In this document: positions 30,127 to 38,158 of the stretch, one piece after another
Position numbering within the stretch: the stretch's first letter is position 1
Layout of the letters: the number at the start of each line of letters is the position of its first letter
DNA from: Draconibacterium sp.
GTDB taxonomy: Bacteria > Bacteroidota > Bacteroidia > Bacteroidales > Prolixibacteraceae
Length of the DNA: 64,000 bases
Direction of reading: 5' to 3'
Assembly (NCBI GenBank): GCA_016705335.1
Contig: JADIYN010000010.1
Location: forward strand, 56,420-120,419
Translations under genes and position numbers: made by a program
Notes under the pieces: model-generated
Database searches by the model: none
Seen by the model: the letters and a program-made list of their open reading frames with translations, nothing else
Told to the model about the DNA's origin: nothing

Positions 30127-31380
30127 TTACTTTTTATTTGCTCCAGGTGGTTTTGGCATAAACGGATTGCTTGCGGCAGTTTTTGCAACTGTTGCCGATG
30201 CCGTTTGTTCCATTGATAAAATTACTTCATCGCCCTGTTTCAGTCCACCAAGTATTTCTGTGTGAATATCGTCATCCAACCCAATTTGCACAGGGACAGG
30301 ATGAATTACCGAATCCCTTTTTACCCACACCATTTTTCCCGCGTTGTTGCCGGCCATTTCTGTTGGAGGTTCCATATTTCCTGCACCCGGCATATCACCG
30401 TTTTTTGCACCTTCTGGCATTTCAGGTTTTGGTTGATTTTTCATGTAACTCATCAGCAAAATCTGGTCGGGTGTAAAACGAAGCGCTTTGCTCGGAACTA
30501 CAAGTAAATCCTTTTTTTCGAGCACATAAATACTTGTTTCTGCAGTCATTCCAGGCATCAGTTTATAGTCGGGGTTTGGTGCGCTGATGATTATTGTGTA
30601 GGTAACCACGTTGTTTGTAACGGTTGGTTCGAGTCGCACTTCGGTTACAGTTCCTTCAAAAGTTAAATCGGGGTAAGCATCCACTTTAAATTCAACACGC
30701 TGTCCTTGTTTTACTTCGCCAATATCTGCTTCGTCAACATAGGCTTCAACCCGCATTTGGGTAAGGTCGTTGGCAATTGTAAAAAGTGTTGGCGTATTAA
30801 AACTAGCGGCAACGGTTTGTCCTTCTTCAACCGCGCGGTTTAGCACAATCCCATCGATTGGCGAGTGGATAAATGCATAATCGAGGTTGATTTTGTTCTT
30901 TTTATGTTGTGCAAGCGCGTTGTTGTAACTGGCTTTTGCTTTGTTGAGGTTATAAAGCACAAGATCGAAATCAGACTGTGCAATCATTTTTTTATCCTGC
31001 AACGGGGCGAGGCGGTCGTAATTGGCTTGCTGGTATTCGAGTTCGGCTTTGGCATTGTCGAGGGTTGCCCGGCTTTGGTCCATCATTGCAGCTAAATTTG
31101 TTGTATCGAGTTTTGCCAGCAACTGCCCCTTTTTTACATACGAATTGAAATCGACATAAAGGTTTTCAACAATCCCCGAAACCTGCGTTCCCACTTCAAC
31201 TGTTGTAATTGCTTCGAGTGTTCCGGTGGCAGTTACGGTTTTACTGATGGTTCCCATCGAAACAGTGGCGGTTTCAATATTGATTTTGCTTGCATCCACC
31301 GTTTTTGGTTTAAATACATAAAATGCAGTAGCAAGAACTGCCACAACCACAATGGAAATAATGATAATTTTCTTTTTCAT
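30127..31380 (-). CDS. MacA-like periplasmic adaptor (membrane fusion protein)
   Basis: The intact 417-residue protein has one N-terminal membrane anchor (KKIIIISIVVVAVLATAFYVF), a biotinyl-lipoyl half (TATGTLEAITTVEVGTQVSG), a helical hairpin (ATLDNAKAELEYQQANYDRL, MIAQSDFDLVLYNLNKAKAS) and the returning lipoyl half IDGIVLNRAVEEGQTV. Beta-barrel and membrane-proximal domains follow (VEAYVDEADIGEVKQGQ). A Pro/Met/Gly-rich insertion (about 330-360) and a Pro-rich tail are unusual but harmless. Its start overlaps the end of the originally apparent tolC-like frame; after repair of that gene the gap is about 24 bp. Confidence 0.92.
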   Translation of the reverse strand: MKKKIIIISIVVVAVLATAFYVFKPKTVDASKINIETATVSMGTISKTVTATGTLEAITTVEVGTQVSGIVENLYVDFNSYVKKGQLLAKLDTTNLAAMMDQSRATLDNAKAELEYQQANYDRLAPLQDKKMIAQSDFDLVLYNLNKAKASYNNALAQHKKNKINLDYAFIHSPIDGIVLNRAVEEGQTVAASFNTPTLFTIANDLTQMRVEAYVDEADIGEVKQGQRVEFKVDAYPDLTFEGTVTEVRLEPTVTNNVVTYTIIISAPNPDYKLMPGMTAETSIYVLEKKDLLVVPSKALRFTPDQILLMSYMKNQPKPEMPEGAKNGDMPGAGNMEPPTEMAGNNAGKMVWVKRDSVIHPVPVQIGLDDDIHTEILGGLKQGDEVILSMEQTASATVAKTAASNPFMPKPPGANKK

Positions 31381-31404
31381 GTTTTTATGATTTTAATTGT
31401 TTTT

Positions 31405-32762
31405 TTAAAGTGAAATTGGAATCCCGGCATAAAAATCAAGGATTTTATAACTGAAAACGAGGTTGAATTTTGATTGCAGCAAATCGCTTTCTGCCAAAAT
31501 TGACGTGTTTTTTTAATCACAAGAAAATCAACAGAATTGATCAGCCCGTTTTTGAATTTTTCTTCAGCCAGCAGGTATGATTCATTTGTTGCATCAAATT
31601 TTTCTTTTCCGGCTTCGTATTGTATTTGGGCTGAGCTTACGTCGGCACAGGCCTGTTCAATGTTTTTGCGCAACTGGTTTTTAACGTTAATCTGGTTTAA
31701 GTCGGCATTTTCGATTGCAATTTGTGCCTGTTTTACGTTGTTCTTTACCTGGTTTTTCTGAAAAATCGGAATTGATAATGAAAGTCCGATTGACGGATTT
31801 ACCGAATTATTGAGTTGGCTGAAATAATTCTGTCCCGAAAAAGAACTTGAGTAACCCGTTCCCAAACCGGCATTTGCAAAAACCGAAGGATACAAATCGG
31901 CGCGTGCAATTTTTTCATCGTAAAGCGCGCTTTCCCTGTTCAATTCCGCCGTTTTTATTTGTGGTTTTATTCCCAAAGCCTGTTCGTAAATTGTAAGTGC
32001 ATCGGGTTCGCGCATCTGGTTCAGTTCTTTTTCAAGGTCGGGCCGCACAATGTCGAAATTCTTGCTCACGGGCAGTTCCATTAACTGCATCAACGAAATC
32101 TTTGCAATTTCGAAGTTGCTTTTTGCATTTGCCAAAGTGAGTTTTTCACTTGCCAGTTCCGATTTTACCTGAAGGTAATCAGACCGTGAAATAATGCTCA
32201 GGTTCAACCTTTCTTCGGCAAGTTGAAGCTGTTCTGTTGTTGACTCAATCTGCTTTTCGGCATTTTTTACCTGTTCTTCTGAATACAAAACCTGCAAAAA
32301 TGCATTCAGAATTTGCAGGCTCACGTTTTCCTTTATGGTTTCAGAATTGTATTTTCCATATTCAAGTTCTATTTCAGCCTGTTTAATTTTGTTGTTCAGT
32401 TTGAAACCATTGTAAACTGAAACACTTGAATTTACCTGGTAGTTGTTGCTGCTGTTTCCCGAATAACCGGTTGTTGCGCCCGTTGCATCCTCGCCCTTTT
32501 GCCAGTTAAAGTTTTGCGAAACTGCCGCATTTACCGATGGCAGTTTTTGCGATTTTGAATTGCTGTAACTGATTTCGTTCGATTTTATGCCAAGAATGCT
32601 GCTCCGCACTTCGATATTTTGCTCGTGTGCAAAATCGATACATTCGGTAAGCGACCATTGGGTGCGATTGTTTTCCTGGGCAACAATCCGCAGTGGGAAA
32701 TTCAGCGAAATCAGGATAATTGCTGTTTTGAATAATAAAACTGTTTTTGCTTCCATAACCAT
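31405..32762 (-). CDS. TolC-like outer-membrane efflux protein, one frameshift near the C-terminus
   Basis: A signal peptide (FPLRIVAQ) leads into two OEP repeats with long heptad helices (FAHEQNIEVRSSILGIKSN, EEQVKNAEKQIESTTEQL, QAQIAIENADLNQINVK). One A is missing from an A run near 31505; with it the frame reads VIKKNTSILAESDLLQSKFN and ends YAGIPISL at 31405, a typical C-terminus (about 453 residues). The trimer forms the outer-membrane tunnel for the MacA/MacB-type system. It is first in the transcribed order: TolC-like, MacA-like, ATPase, permease. Confidence 0.9.
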
Positions 32763-32882
32763 ATTAATTTTAATGGTTCGAAGCTACAACGGGCACAGTT
32801 TTTAATGAAATGAAATAGAAGAACGGGGAGTTTTTACCGACGGATTGGTGGTTTTTACGTTTGGGTAAAGCTTCGGGGTTTT

Positions 32883-32947
32883 GCTGGGTTATCGGGCTTT
32901 AGCCTTAAACAGGGCTAAGCCCAAGTTTACCCTCACTCAATCCCAGC
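32883..32947. repeat. Degenerate palindrome related to the 5.4-kb element
   Basis: GGGCTTTAGCCTT (32894-32906) faces AGGGCTAAGCCC (32911-32922), and the flanks GCTGGGTT (32883-32890) and AATCCCAGC (32939-32947) pair outside it. The core is nearly the same as the perfect inner stem at 5498-5537. It lies in the spacer upstream of the efflux operon, downstream of DUF4907. A dispersed REP-like family is inferred from two copies only. Confidence 0.5.
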
Positions 32948-33053
32948 ATAAAGTGTCCAGTCTGTTTAACAGTTTCTATAATTTGTTACAATTCTTGGCT
33001 TTAGACACATTTGAGTATTAAATTGTTATACACACCCAAATTTTTCGAAAACA

Positions 33054-33413
33054 TTACATTTTTACTTCCAACTCCGCCAAATCGCTTCGGGAAAGCGTTG
33101 GGAGTTGGTTCTTTTTTAATTTCTCAATTACAAAGTTCCCGGTTTTGCGGGCATCTGCTTCACTTTTAAATGCAACCTTTTTTTCAATTACCGGAATAAT
33201 ATCCTGATTGATTATCAGTTTCTTATCCTTGCAGATTTTGTATCCCCAACCGTTTTCGCCAGTTTGAAATGTTTCCAGCGTATATCCGGTTTCCGCAGGT
33301 TTCGGCGGGTTTATTTCATTTCTAATCGATTTGAAAGCGATTTTAAAAACCAGAATAAGAAGAAGTGCAAAAAACGCAACAGGAACAATGGCCTGTTTAA
33401 TTGTCTTCATCAT
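33054..33413 (-). CDS. DUF4907 membrane-anchored protein
   Basis: About 120 residues from the MetMetLys start at 33413/33410, overlapping the end of the Kelch gene by about 15 bases, which suggests translational coupling. One membrane helix (IVPVAFFALLLILVFKIAF) is followed by a small periplasmic domain with GYTLETFQTGENGWGYKICK and IINQDIIPVIEKKVAFKSEA, the pattern I associate with DUF4907. The function is unknown. The association with Kelch and DUF4270 proteins next door recurs in my memory of Bacteroidota genomes, but I cannot verify it here. Confidence 0.7.
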   Translation of the reverse strand: MMKTIKQAIVPVAFFALLLILVFKIAFKSIRNEINPPKPAETGYTLETFQTGENGWGYKICKDKKLIINQDIIPVIEKKVAFKSEADARKTGNFVIEKLKKNQLPTLSRSDLAELEVKM

Positions 33414-34401
33414 ATTCTGCTTTTGGGTCAAAGCTCCAGATATCGTCAAGGTAATAACTTGAACTACGTCCTGTGGTTACATACCCGCGCGACCCAATGC
33501 TAAACCCGACTGCATCTGTGCGGCTTAAACCTTCAAAGGCAGTTCTTTCTGTCCATAAATCGGTTGCAGGGTCATATTCCCAAATGGTGCTGAGCAAAGT
33601 TCCCGTTCCGCCTGTTGCCAGATAACCTTTCCCGTTTATTTCCAGTCCAACTGCATTGATCCTTGCAATTGAGGTATAATCGTCATCGAAAGTATTGTCA
33701 TCGTCAGCATCATAAATTTCTCTCATTTCGGTCCACGAACCTGTTGAGGGATTATAGCTCCACATATCGGATAAATAGCTGCCATTATCGAGGCCCGAAA
33801 TTACGTAGCCTTTGCCTTCGAGCACAAAAGAGTTGGCATTAAACCTTTTTGAACCGCCAATACTAACGATTTGTGTCCAGGTGTCGGCTGAAGGTGAGTA
33901 TTCATAAAAATCTTTTAAATAGTTGCCGTCATAACCTGATCCCATATAACCTTTGCCATCAACTACAAAACCCACGGCTCCGTAACGGGCAGTACCTTTA
34001 AAATCGGCTTTTTTCTCCCAAGTATTTGTTGCGGGATCGTAGGCATAAAAATCGCTCATTTTATTGTCGCCGTCGTAACCGGTTCCAATATAACCTTTAT
34101 CGCCGATGCCAAAACCAACTGCGCCTGTTCGTGCCACGCCCGGAAAATCAGCCTTTTGTGTCCAGAAGTTCTGTGATGGACTATATTCCCAAAAATCTGA
34201 CAAGCGGTCATCTCCGTCGTATCCCGTTCCAATGTAACCCTTGTCGCCAATTGAAAAACCGACCGCATCACTACGCGGAACACCATCAAAATCTGATAAT
34301 TCAGACCAGTTGCCCATTAAATCTTCATCCTCATCGTCGTCACATGAAACAATTGAAAATGAGAATAATATTAAAAGAAGGATTTGATAATAAACTTTCA
34401 T
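33397..34401 (-). CDS. Kelch-repeat lipoprotein
   Basis: An intact 334-residue protein with lipobox FSIVSC. It has six or so Kelch repeats of about 47 residues, each with a pattern like RxDAVGFSIGDKGYIGTGYDG followed by a DFWEYSPSxNxWTQK stretch, giving a six- or seven-bladed beta-propeller. One blade carries an acidic insertion (DADDDNTFDDDYTS) that may bind calcium. The protein probably sits on the cell surface or in the periplasm and binds a partner or glycan. It is divergent from the DUF4270 gene at 34.7 kb across a 288-bp spacer without clear features. Confidence 0.85.
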   Translation of the reverse strand: MKVYYQILLLILFSFSIVSCDDDEDEDLMGNWSELSDFDGVPRSDAVGFSIGDKGYIGTGYDGDDRLSDFWEYSPSQNFWTQKADFPGVARTGAVGFGIGDKGYIGTGYDGDNKMSDFYAYDPATNTWEKKADFKGTARYGAVGFVVDGKGYMGSGYDGNYLKDFYEYSPSADTWTQIVSIGGSKRFNANSFVLEGKGYVISGLDNGSYLSDMWSYNPSTGSWTEMREIYDADDDNTFDDDYTSIARINAVGLEINGKGYLATGGTGTLLSTIWEYDPATDLWTERTAFEGLSRTDAVGFSIGSRGYVTTGRSSSYYLDDIWSFDPKAEYDEDN

Positions 34402-34689
34402 TTTGTAGTTATTTGAATTTTATATTTTTTGAATTGCAGGGGCAAACCTATTGGTCTTGCCTATCCGAAAAAAAGATATTAGACCATTCGAGAAAATGTA
34501 TAGATGAACAGGCAAAATATATCGTTTTGAATTCAATGTGTTGAGAAAAGAGTTTGATTTTACCGTTAACGAACTTTAAAAAAACGATATTCCCCTTGAT
34601 TGTCGATACTTCTTCCACGTTGGTATATCATTTTTTTTACCACGGATTTTGTTCATTTCATTTGGCGAATGAATTTTGAAACACTACAA

Positions 34690-36009
34690 ATGAATATAAT
34701 GAAGTGGTTGTATTTTACCATTTTGTCATGCATGGTTGCATCGTGCGCCAATGAAAACGATCTGACACAAATTAATATCGGTGATAACTTTATTAGTTCT
34801 CAAACCAATTTTGTAATTATCGACACATTTACTGTAAGTATGTCAACTGTTTTGGTCGATTCAATTCCTACATCGGGGACAGGTGAAATCCTTGTAGGTG
34901 AATATTCCGATAAAAGCATGGGAATCATAAATTCCCAAAGTTTTTTACAGATGGGTTCACCAGAAAAACAATCGATAAATGCCGAAGCTGTTTTTGATTC
35001 ATTGGTTTTGGAACTGAACTATTCCAGTCAATATTACGGCGATACATTGCAGCTTCAGGACCTGAATGTTTTCAGGGTAACCGATGATATTGAACTGAAC
35101 GATGATAATTACTTATACAACACTTCAACTTTTCAGTGCGACGAAACCCCGATCGGATCACTTCAGTTTTATCCGCGTCCAAATACTGAGACCTTATTAA
35201 CTGTTCGGTTAAATGATGATTTAGGCATAAGTTTTATGAACCTGATGAAAGACGAATCTAGCGAAATCACAACTTCCGGAAAATTTGTCGAATATTTTAA
35301 GGGAATCGCACTAAAACCGGGTTCAAAAAACTCGTGCATTTATTCGTTTCAAAGTGTTGACACGCTTGTGAACATGATATTATATACCCACTATATTGGG
35401 GAAACACGAATTGAAAAAAGCTATAAATTCCCTTTGTATGCAACAAATACGTGTTTTAACCACATTGAAGCCGACCGTACCGGAACTTTTATTGAAAACA
35501 TAAAAACCCAGCGCGAAGAATTATCATCAGCTTCAACCGGTAACATGGCTTTTTTGCAAGCCGGAACAGGGTTGGTTACCCGACTTGATTTTCCGGGAAT
35601 CGACAGGATGCTTGAAATGGGTTTCAGAAATATACTCTACAGAGCCGAATTGGTGTTAAAACCTGTTGGTAGCCTTTATAAACCAATAGAATTGCCTACT
35701 TCACTTATTCTTTACAATACTGATAAATATAATCAATTCGGGGCGGCTGTTGTTAACACAAGCGAAGAAACTGTTTATGCTGATTTTAGTCTGGATGAGG
35801 TTTACGGGGAAAATACATCCTATCAGTTTGATTTAACCAACTATTTTATCAATGAATTTGCCGATGGTTATGTAAACCCTGAAAATGGAATTCTTGTGAG
35901 TTTTACCGACGATATTGCAAAAAGCACACTTAAGCGTGTTGCTTTTGATGCCCGTAACGGAATGGCTTTTAAACCAACTTTAAAATTATACTACATTTTT
36001 TACAATTAG
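34690..36009 (+). CDS. DUF4270 lipoprotein
   Basis: I place the start at the MetAsnIleMet at 34690 (or 34699), since MKWLYFTILSCMVASC is a clean lipoprotein signal and the in-frame upstream codons look non-coding. The product is about 439 residues. The sequence FVIIDTFTVSMSTVLVDSIP and GEILVGEYSDKSMGIINSQS is characteristic of DUF4270. The rest is beta-rich. The function of the family is unknown. It precedes, with a 51-bp gap, an outer-membrane beta-barrel gene, so the two may form a surface complex. Confidence 0.75.
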   Translation: MNIMKWLYFTILSCMVASCANENDLTQINIGDNFISSQTNFVIIDTFTVSMSTVLVDSIPTSGTGEILVGEYSDKSMGIINSQSFLQMGSPEKQSINAEAVFDSLVLELNYSSQYYGDTLQLQDLNVFRVTDDIELNDDNYLYNTSTFQCDETPIGSLQFYPRPNTETLLTVRLNDDLGISFMNLMKDESSEITTSGKFVEYFKGIALKPGSKNSCIYSFQSVDTLVNMILYTHYIGETRIEKSYKFPLYATNTCFNHIEADRTGTFIENIKTQREELSSASTGNMAFLQAGTGLVTRLDFPGIDRMLEMGFRNILYRAELVLKPVGSLYKPIELPTSLILYNTDKYNQFGAAVVNTSEETVYADFSLDEVYGENTSYQFDLTNYFINEFADGYVNPENGILVSFTDDIAKSTLKRVAFDARNGMAFKPTLKLYYIFYN

Positions 36010-36060
36010 TGAAAACTTCATTTTGTAAAGACTTTCAGAAAAACTGATAAGGAGAAAAAA

Positions 36061-37296
36061 ATGGCAAAAAAAATATTAGCAATAACTTTGTTTTTGTATG
36101 GATTGGCGGTTCAGGCGCAAAACACCATTTCACCGTATTCAATTTTTGGGGTTGGCGAAATACAAAACAAAGGTTTTGGAGCAACCCAGAATTTAGGCGG
36201 GGCAGGAATTGCCTATCAGTCAGGAAATAAGTTAAACAGTCTGAATCCTGCTTCATATATTGGTATCGACAGTTCACGGATTATTGTTGAGTTTGGTATT
36301 GAAGGGAAAAATTATCAGCTTGAAACTTCCGATATTACTCAAAAAGGTTATACAGGAAATATAAAATATGTGGCACTTGGTTTTCGCTACAATTCATGGC
36401 TGGCCGGATCTTTTGGAATGGTACCTTTTAGTTCGGTGGGCTATTCAGTTGCAACCCAAAATTATGTTGAAGGAGTCGATTCAAAATATACTTCGCTTTA
36501 TAAAGGCAGTGGCGGAATCAGCCAGTTTTATTATTCAAATGCAATAAAGATTTTTAAAAACCTGTCGGTTGGCGTAAATGCTTCATTTATGTTTGGCTCG
36601 CTTGTTCAGGAAGAAAATATTGTTGAAGACACTTATGTACCGGCTATTATCATAAAAAGGCAGGATTATTTGAAAAGCTTGTATTTTGATTACGGAATGC
36701 GATATTCATTTGCTGCAGGAAATACAAATTTTTCAGCAGGGCTAACTTATAGCAATAAACAAAATCTGAGATCGAGGCACATACTGGCAGTTTACAACGA
36801 GAGTTTATCGGTTATCAGAGGCGAGGAATATAACACCGATTATTTAACTGTTCCGGCAATTTTTGGAGCGGGAATTGGCATTGGGAAAAAAGGCAGGTAT
36901 GAAATATTAATGGACTATAATTTTCAGGAATGGTCGGGGGTGGAATATCCAAATCAAAGCCAGGATTTTGTCGATTCCCACAGTTTTTCAATGGGTTCGG
37001 CATTTAAACCCTGGCAACCCCGGGTTACAAATTCGTTTTACAAAAACTGGGAATACCGCCTTGGTGTGAATTATAAAACTTCGTACCTGAAACTGGGCAG
37101 CGAAGTTATAAAAGGCGGAAGTGTGAGTTTTGGCGCTGCAATACCTTTGCCGGGGAAATTATCGGAAGTGAACTGGGGGTTTGAACTGGGAACAAACGGC
37201 ACAAAATCAAATCATTTGATCCGTGAAAAATATGTTTTATTTCAACTCGGGTTCAATTTAAACGAGGTTGCATTTTTGAAACGACAAATCTACTAA
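36061..37296 (+). CDS. Outer-membrane beta-barrel protein
   Basis: The intact 411-residue protein starts with a signal peptide (ILAITLFLYGLAVQAQ) and NTISPYSIFGVGEIQNKGFG, a start often seen in Bacteroidota barrel proteins of the FadL/PorV type. Alternating amphipathic strands with aromatic ends run to a final strand (YVLFQLGFNLNEVAF). A GGAGIAYQSGNKLNSLNPAS segment resembles the FadL-type N-terminal hatch. Purine-rich GGAGAA lies before the ATG, one of few recognisable ribosome sites here. The 3' end overlaps the convergent LytTR gene by 4 bp. Function is unknown. Confidence 0.75.
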   Translation: MAKKILAITLFLYGLAVQAQNTISPYSIFGVGEIQNKGFGATQNLGGAGIAYQSGNKLNSLNPASYIGIDSSRIIVEFGIEGKNYQLETSDITQKGYTGNIKYVALGFRYNSWLAGSFGMVPFSSVGYSVATQNYVEGVDSKYTSLYKGSGGISQFYYSNAIKIFKNLSVGVNASFMFGSLVQEENIVEDTYVPAIIIKRQDYLKSLYFDYGMRYSFAAGNTNFSAGLTYSNKQNLRSRHILAVYNESLSVIRGEEYNTDYLTVPAIFGAGIGIGKKGRYEILMDYNFQEWSGVEYPNQSQDFVDSHSFSMGSAFKPWQPRVTNSFYKNWEYRLGVNYKTSYLKLGSEVIKGGSVSFGAAIPLPGKLSEVNWGFELGTNGTKSNHLIREKYVLFQLGFNLNEVAFLKRQIY

Positions 37297-38021
37297 ATCT
37301 TCATATCCTCCATTTTTGAAATAAATATGTTTTTGAAACTTTCGCCAATAGGAATATACTTATCGTTGATAATTACCTGTGATTTATTTATTGATTTTAT
37401 ATGTTCAAGACCAATAATATATGATTTGTGAACCCGCGAAAACCTGTTACTCGGAAGTTTTTGCTGAAGTTTTTTCAACGAATTCAGCGTAACAATTGGT
37501 TTGGCATTTTTTGATGTGTAAATTTTTATATAGTCTTTTAATCCTTCAATATAAAGTATGTTATCGAGTTTAATGCTTAGTGTCTGGTAATCGGCTTTAA
37601 CCAGCATAAAATCATTGAGTTGTCCCGGTTTATCAATGTTGGCACGTTCGGCAAATGTTCTTTTTTCCTGAACCGAGAAATTTAAGAACGCCTTATTTGT
37701 TGCCCTCAAAAACCGTTCGAACGAAAATGGCTTTAACAAAAAATCGATGGCATTGAGGTTAAAACCTTCAATTGCCAGGTTAGCATCTGAAGAGGTGAAA
37801 ATAAATAAAGGCTTGTTCCCGAGGCTTTTAATAAACTCTATTCCCGAAATTTTAGGAAAGTCGGTATCCAAAAATATCAGGTCAATTTGTTCTGTTTGCA
37901 ATATTTCATACGCTTCAAACACCGAGTTGCACACCGCGGTCAGTTCAAGATAGGGTACAAGATTAATGTAATCAACCAGGGTAGAAGCCTCCTGCAATTT
38001 TTTAATGACTATACAATTCAT
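37293..38021 (-). CDS. Orphan LytTR response regulator with degenerate receiver
   Basis: The start at 38021 (MNCIVIKKLQEAS) gives about 242 residues; in-frame codons upstream to 38123 look non-coding. The receiver retains the phospho-acceptor Asp (IFLDTDFPKISG), FTSS and the Lys in LLKPFS, but the first strand reads IVIKKLQ where the acidic Asp-Asp pair normally sits. Mg2+ binding and phosphorylation may therefore be lost. The LytTR domain is intact (LVKADYQTLSIKLDNILYIE, RVHKSYIIGLEHI). No kinase is adjacent. It sits between the barrel protein and a TonB receptor. Confidence 0.85.
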   Translation of the reverse strand: MNCIVIKKLQEASTLVDYINLVPYLELTAVCNSVFEAYEILQTEQIDLIFLDTDFPKISGIEFIKSLGNKPLFIFTSSDANLAIEGFNLNAIDFLLKPFSFERFLRATNKAFLNFSVQEKRTFAERANIDKPGQLNDFMLVKADYQTLSIKLDNILYIEGLKDYIKIYTSKNAKPIVTLNSLKKLQQKLPSNRFSRVHKSYIIGLEHIKSINKSQVIINDKYIPIGESFKNIFISKMEDMKI

Positions 38022-38158
38022 GGTTTTTTCCGGATTTTTTACTGTTTCTGAAATTCTGTTTCGTTTCCTGTTATGTTTTGTAATACAGCTATGACGGGAA
38101 AAACCATAAAAAATAGGCGTCAATTTTGCTTAATATATGTTAAAGGTGAAAAATTCCT

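Noticed and set aside
34600..34689. Longer N-terminus for the DUF4270 lipoprotein
   Set aside because: It would bury the lipoprotein signal behind 30 residues; the start at 34690 or 34699 fits the export signal.
38022..38123. Longer N-terminus for the LytTR regulator
   Set aside because: The added residues are basic and unlike any receiver; the family start is at 38021.
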